Origin: Tunicatimonas pelagia
GTDB taxonomy: Bacteria; Bacteroidota; Bacteroidia; Cytophagales; Cyclobacteriaceae
DNA: 64,000 bases
Direction: 5' to 3'
Assembly (NCBI RefSeq): GCF_030506325.1
Contig: NZ_CP120683.1
Coordinates: 1,302,001-1,366,000 of the forward strand
The position numbers and the translations under genes were made by a program. Shown here piece by piece: positions 62,071-64,000 of the stretch; the first letter of the stretch is position 1, and each line of letters starts with the position of its first letter. Below the pieces are notes generated by a model. The model ran no database searches. It was not told the origin of the DNA and was given only the letters and a program-made list of their open reading frames with translations.

Positions 62071-62949
62071 CTACATTGCACGTCTCTTAGTAAAAAGCTG
62101 ACTAATTTCGTTAACTGATAGCTTCCATAAGCTAGGATTAAATACACGGTAAATTGAAAAAAAAGCTTTCCCCAGCAGAAGACGATCTGTAAAAAAAGAA
62201 GATTTGGTAGCCACCCTTCTATTTAAGTTACTTAAAACGTTTGCATATTTTCTATATCCATTTTTATCTATGGAGGTCAATATTTCTTTCTCTCGTTCTT
62301 CGCCACCGTTAGACGTTTTATGATCACCATGTATCCTATAAATTGCTAATTCTCTTGAGGTGCTTATATGTTTACCCTTGTTTAAACCTCTGAGATACCA
62401 ATCAAGATCAAAGGCATAATGTAGTTCCTCATTTAGCTCTCCTACCTCCTCCCACAACCACTTAGTCCAAAAGGTAGCAGGCTGAATAAATCCCAAATCA
62501 AATGGCAGTATTTTTTTCCTATTTCTGGCAACCACGTCTACCTCTTTAAAAGAGTCTGTATCCTGAAAATAATACGAAGCATTTCCGTATAGTAGCATCA
62601 ATTGCTTAGGTTGAATGATATCCACTATGGTACTAAAAGTATCAGATGTATAGTAATCATCGCTATTGATCCAACCCAAAATATCGCCAGTTGATTTTTT
62701 AAACCCTTTATTGATTGCATGGCTTTGCCCTTGGTCAGGTTCACTTACCCAATAGGTAATATGCTTTTCGTAGTTTTTGATGATCTCAACCGTATTATCG
62801 GTACTCCCCCCGTCAATAATGATATATTCTAGATTCGGGTAGTTCTGATTGATAACCGAAAGAATTGTTTCCTCGATGTATTGCCCCTGATTGTAGCTAG
62901 GAGTTACAATTGAGATTTTAGGCCAATGAGCTTTGTTCCGGTCAGACAC
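62071..62949 (-). CDS. GT2-family glycosyltransferase
   Basis: 292 aa. GT-A start ISIVTPSYNQGQYIEETILSVINQNYPNLEYIIIDGGSTDNTVEII, then LGWINSDDYY as DxD-type site. Overlaps the next upstream gene by 8 nt. Same operon. Confidence 0.93.
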   Translation of the reverse strand: MSDRNKAHWPKISIVTPSYNQGQYIEETILSVINQNYPNLEYIIIDGGSTDNTVEIIKNYEKHITYWVSEPDQGQSHAINKGFKKSTGDILGWINSDDYYTSDTFSTIVDIIQPKQLMLLYGNASYYFQDTDSFKEVDVVARNRKKILPFDLGFIQPATFWTKWLWEEVGELNEELHYAFDLDWYLRGLNKGKHISTSRELAIYRIHGDHKTSNGGEEREKEILTSIDKNGYRKYANVLSNLNRRVATKSSFFTDRLLLGKAFFSIYRVFNPSLWKLSVNEISQLFTKRRAM

Positions 62950-63895
62950 TTTTCAAGTATTTTAATGTTCTCAGAAAAGTAGACCGATTCAGTATTAGCG
63001 CATACGCAAATGTCTCTTTTAACTTAAACTGACCAACTGACTTGAACTCATAGTAGAAAGCGTTTAGTGTTTCTCTCAACCACAAAAATTTTCTACTCAA
63101 TATCTGATGCTGAAATAATCTATATTGGTATAGCGTTAGCACTACTCTAGAATTTGTAAACCCTTCACACATTTTTTGATAATAGCTTTCAGTAAGTCGA
63201 TTAGCTGGAATAAAATGCTTGAACTTTAGCCTCGGTGAATAATATATTTTATAACCTTTTATAGCGTAGTTGTAGCATAACTCTGAATCATCGCCAGCCG
63301 TCATTTTACCTCCCTTGCGTCCAGTTAAAAACCCCTCATAGCCATTCTTGCGTAGCGACCAATAAACTGATTTTCTGTAGGTAGAAGCCGCACCGTACAC
63401 AAATCCCCGGCTGTGCGTTATATCTCCTTCAGCTAGCGACTGAGAACCAACCGCGTAGCTTGCCTGTTTAGCTTCAAACCACTCGGGTGGTTCTATCTCA
63501 CAGACAGCTTCCCCTATTCCTCCTAAAACGCCAATGCGGTCATCTTTTTCCATTATTTGGAAAACAGAAGCTACATAGTTCTCACCCAACCAATTATCAT
63601 CATCGCAAAACAGACAGTATTCGTACTTGGCACTGGTAAAACCTGCATGACGGGCAAAGCTCAACCCAGCTTGCCTCTCATATATTATCTTTAAGGTAGT
63701 AGGTTGCCCGTATTCTTGCCAAAGTTGCGAAGCAACCCCTGCGGTGTTGTCCGTAGAAGCATTATCTACTACAATTACCTCCCAACTGGTATTGTTGCTT
63801 ACCTTCTGTTGAGCAATATGCTTTAGAGTCTGCGGTAACCGAGAAGCACTATTGTAGCAGCAGACAATTACGGATACTCCATTTACTGTATTCAT
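62942..63895 (-). CDS. GT2-family glycosyltransferase
   Basis: 317 aa. SVIVCCYNSASRLPQTLKHIAQQ, VIVVDNASTDNTAGVA, YEYCLFCDDDNWL (DxD), and a later GDDSELCYNYAIKG block. Resembles capsule-type GT2 enzymes. Overlaps the upstream gene in ATGA fashion at 63892-63895. Confidence 0.92.
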   Translation of the reverse strand: MNTVNGVSVIVCCYNSASRLPQTLKHIAQQKVSNNTSWEVIVVDNASTDNTAGVASQLWQEYGQPTTLKIIYERQAGLSFARHAGFTSAKYEYCLFCDDDNWLGENYVASVFQIMEKDDRIGVLGGIGEAVCEIEPPEWFEAKQASYAVGSQSLAEGDITHSRGFVYGAASTYRKSVYWSLRKNGYEGFLTGRKGGKMTAGDDSELCYNYAIKGYKIYYSPRLKFKHFIPANRLTESYYQKMCEGFTNSRVVLTLYQYRLFQHQILSRKFLWLRETLNAFYYEFKSVGQFKLKETFAYALILNRSTFLRTLKYLKSV

Positions 63896-64000
63896 ACAAC
63901 TAACTCAGTGTATTTTGATTTTTCACAAAGAGAATCATATACCACCTTTAGAGACACCTCTAATTTTTCCCTTGACACATTTCTATTTAGCTTTTGATCT
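63892..64000 (-). CDS. C-terminal end of an upstream cluster gene, cut by window edge
   Basis: An open frame enters from the right edge and ends in TGA at 63894-63892 within an ATGA overlap with the next gene. Visible tail (about 35 residues): QKLNRNVSREKLEVSLKVVYD and so on. The overlap shows co-translation with the GT2 gene; likely another glycosyltransferase, but too short to name. Confidence 0.6.
   Translation of the reverse strand, partial: DQKLNRNVSREKLEVSLKVVYDSLCEKSKYTELVV

Overview
The window looks like a chromosomal segment of a Bacteroidota bacterium, most likely order Cytophagales. The evidence is a SusC/SusD pair, many lipoproteins with a Cys lipobox, a protein ending in a type IX secretion (T9SS) sorting domain, small PorT-like outer-membrane barrels, weak Shine-Dalgarno signals and an ISKra4-type insertion sequence. 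No rRNA, tRNA or CRISPR array was recognised. The organism call is inference; no 16S gene is present.

Layout. 1-2.9 kb: the end-truncated M28 peptidase gene and a divergent SPOR+OmpA protein. 2.9-10.1 kb: a minus-strand import operon, susC > susD > HExxH lipoprotein > DUF4302 lipoprotein. 10.6-16.1 kb: a three-domain fasciclin lipoprotein, a TPR membrane protein, a PKD/beta-helix lipoprotein and a barrel protein. 16.4-24.2 kb: a minus-strand lipoprotein, then a secreted set with a transglutaminase-like protein, two LPP20-type proteins (one with a DUF4384-like C-terminus) and a divergent caspase-like protein. 24.7-32.8 kb: a solo LuxR-type helix-turn-helix protein, small secreted proteins and barrels, an insertion sequence sitting inside a lipoprotein gene, a sigma/anti-sigma-like pair, and a divergent lipoprotein/barrel pair. 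32.9-39.3 kb: a secreted protein made of four copies of one domain, then two glycogen-degradation enzymes. 39.6-52 kb: housekeeping genes (uracil phosphoribosyltransferase, Ca2+/cation antiporter, PIG-L deacetylase, riboflavin synthase, PAP2 phosphatase, MeaB GTPase, a large membrane-anchored protein, PAS histidine kinase, a PyrR-like enzyme, an Lrp/AsnC regulator). 52.2-55.8 kb: a PKD protein with a T9SS signal. 55.8-64 kb: a surface-polysaccharide glycosyltransferase operon, split by a small toxin-antitoxin cassette and continuing past the window edge.

The most interesting signal is a bipartite promoter-like element, ATTAACC-N17-ATA, mostly with GG two bases before ATA. It occurs six times between 22.1 and 32.2 kb, each time upstream of and pointing into a gene: LPP20 lipoprotein, caspase-like protein, LuxR protein, small membrane protein, Pro/Gly-linker lipoprotein, barrel protein. 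Two divergent gene pairs each carry one copy per direction. A variant pair, GTTTACC-N17-ATTAA, sits in the divergent region at 12.9 kb. This suggests an alternative-sigma regulon of envelope genes, and a sigma factor is encoded inside the same interval.

Other notable points: in-frame 21-nt repeats encode the extended N-terminus of the SusD lipoprotein; the insertion sequence has a 9-bp target duplication, and removing it restores one continuous reading frame; and intergenic spacers carry several families of degenerate inverted repeats.
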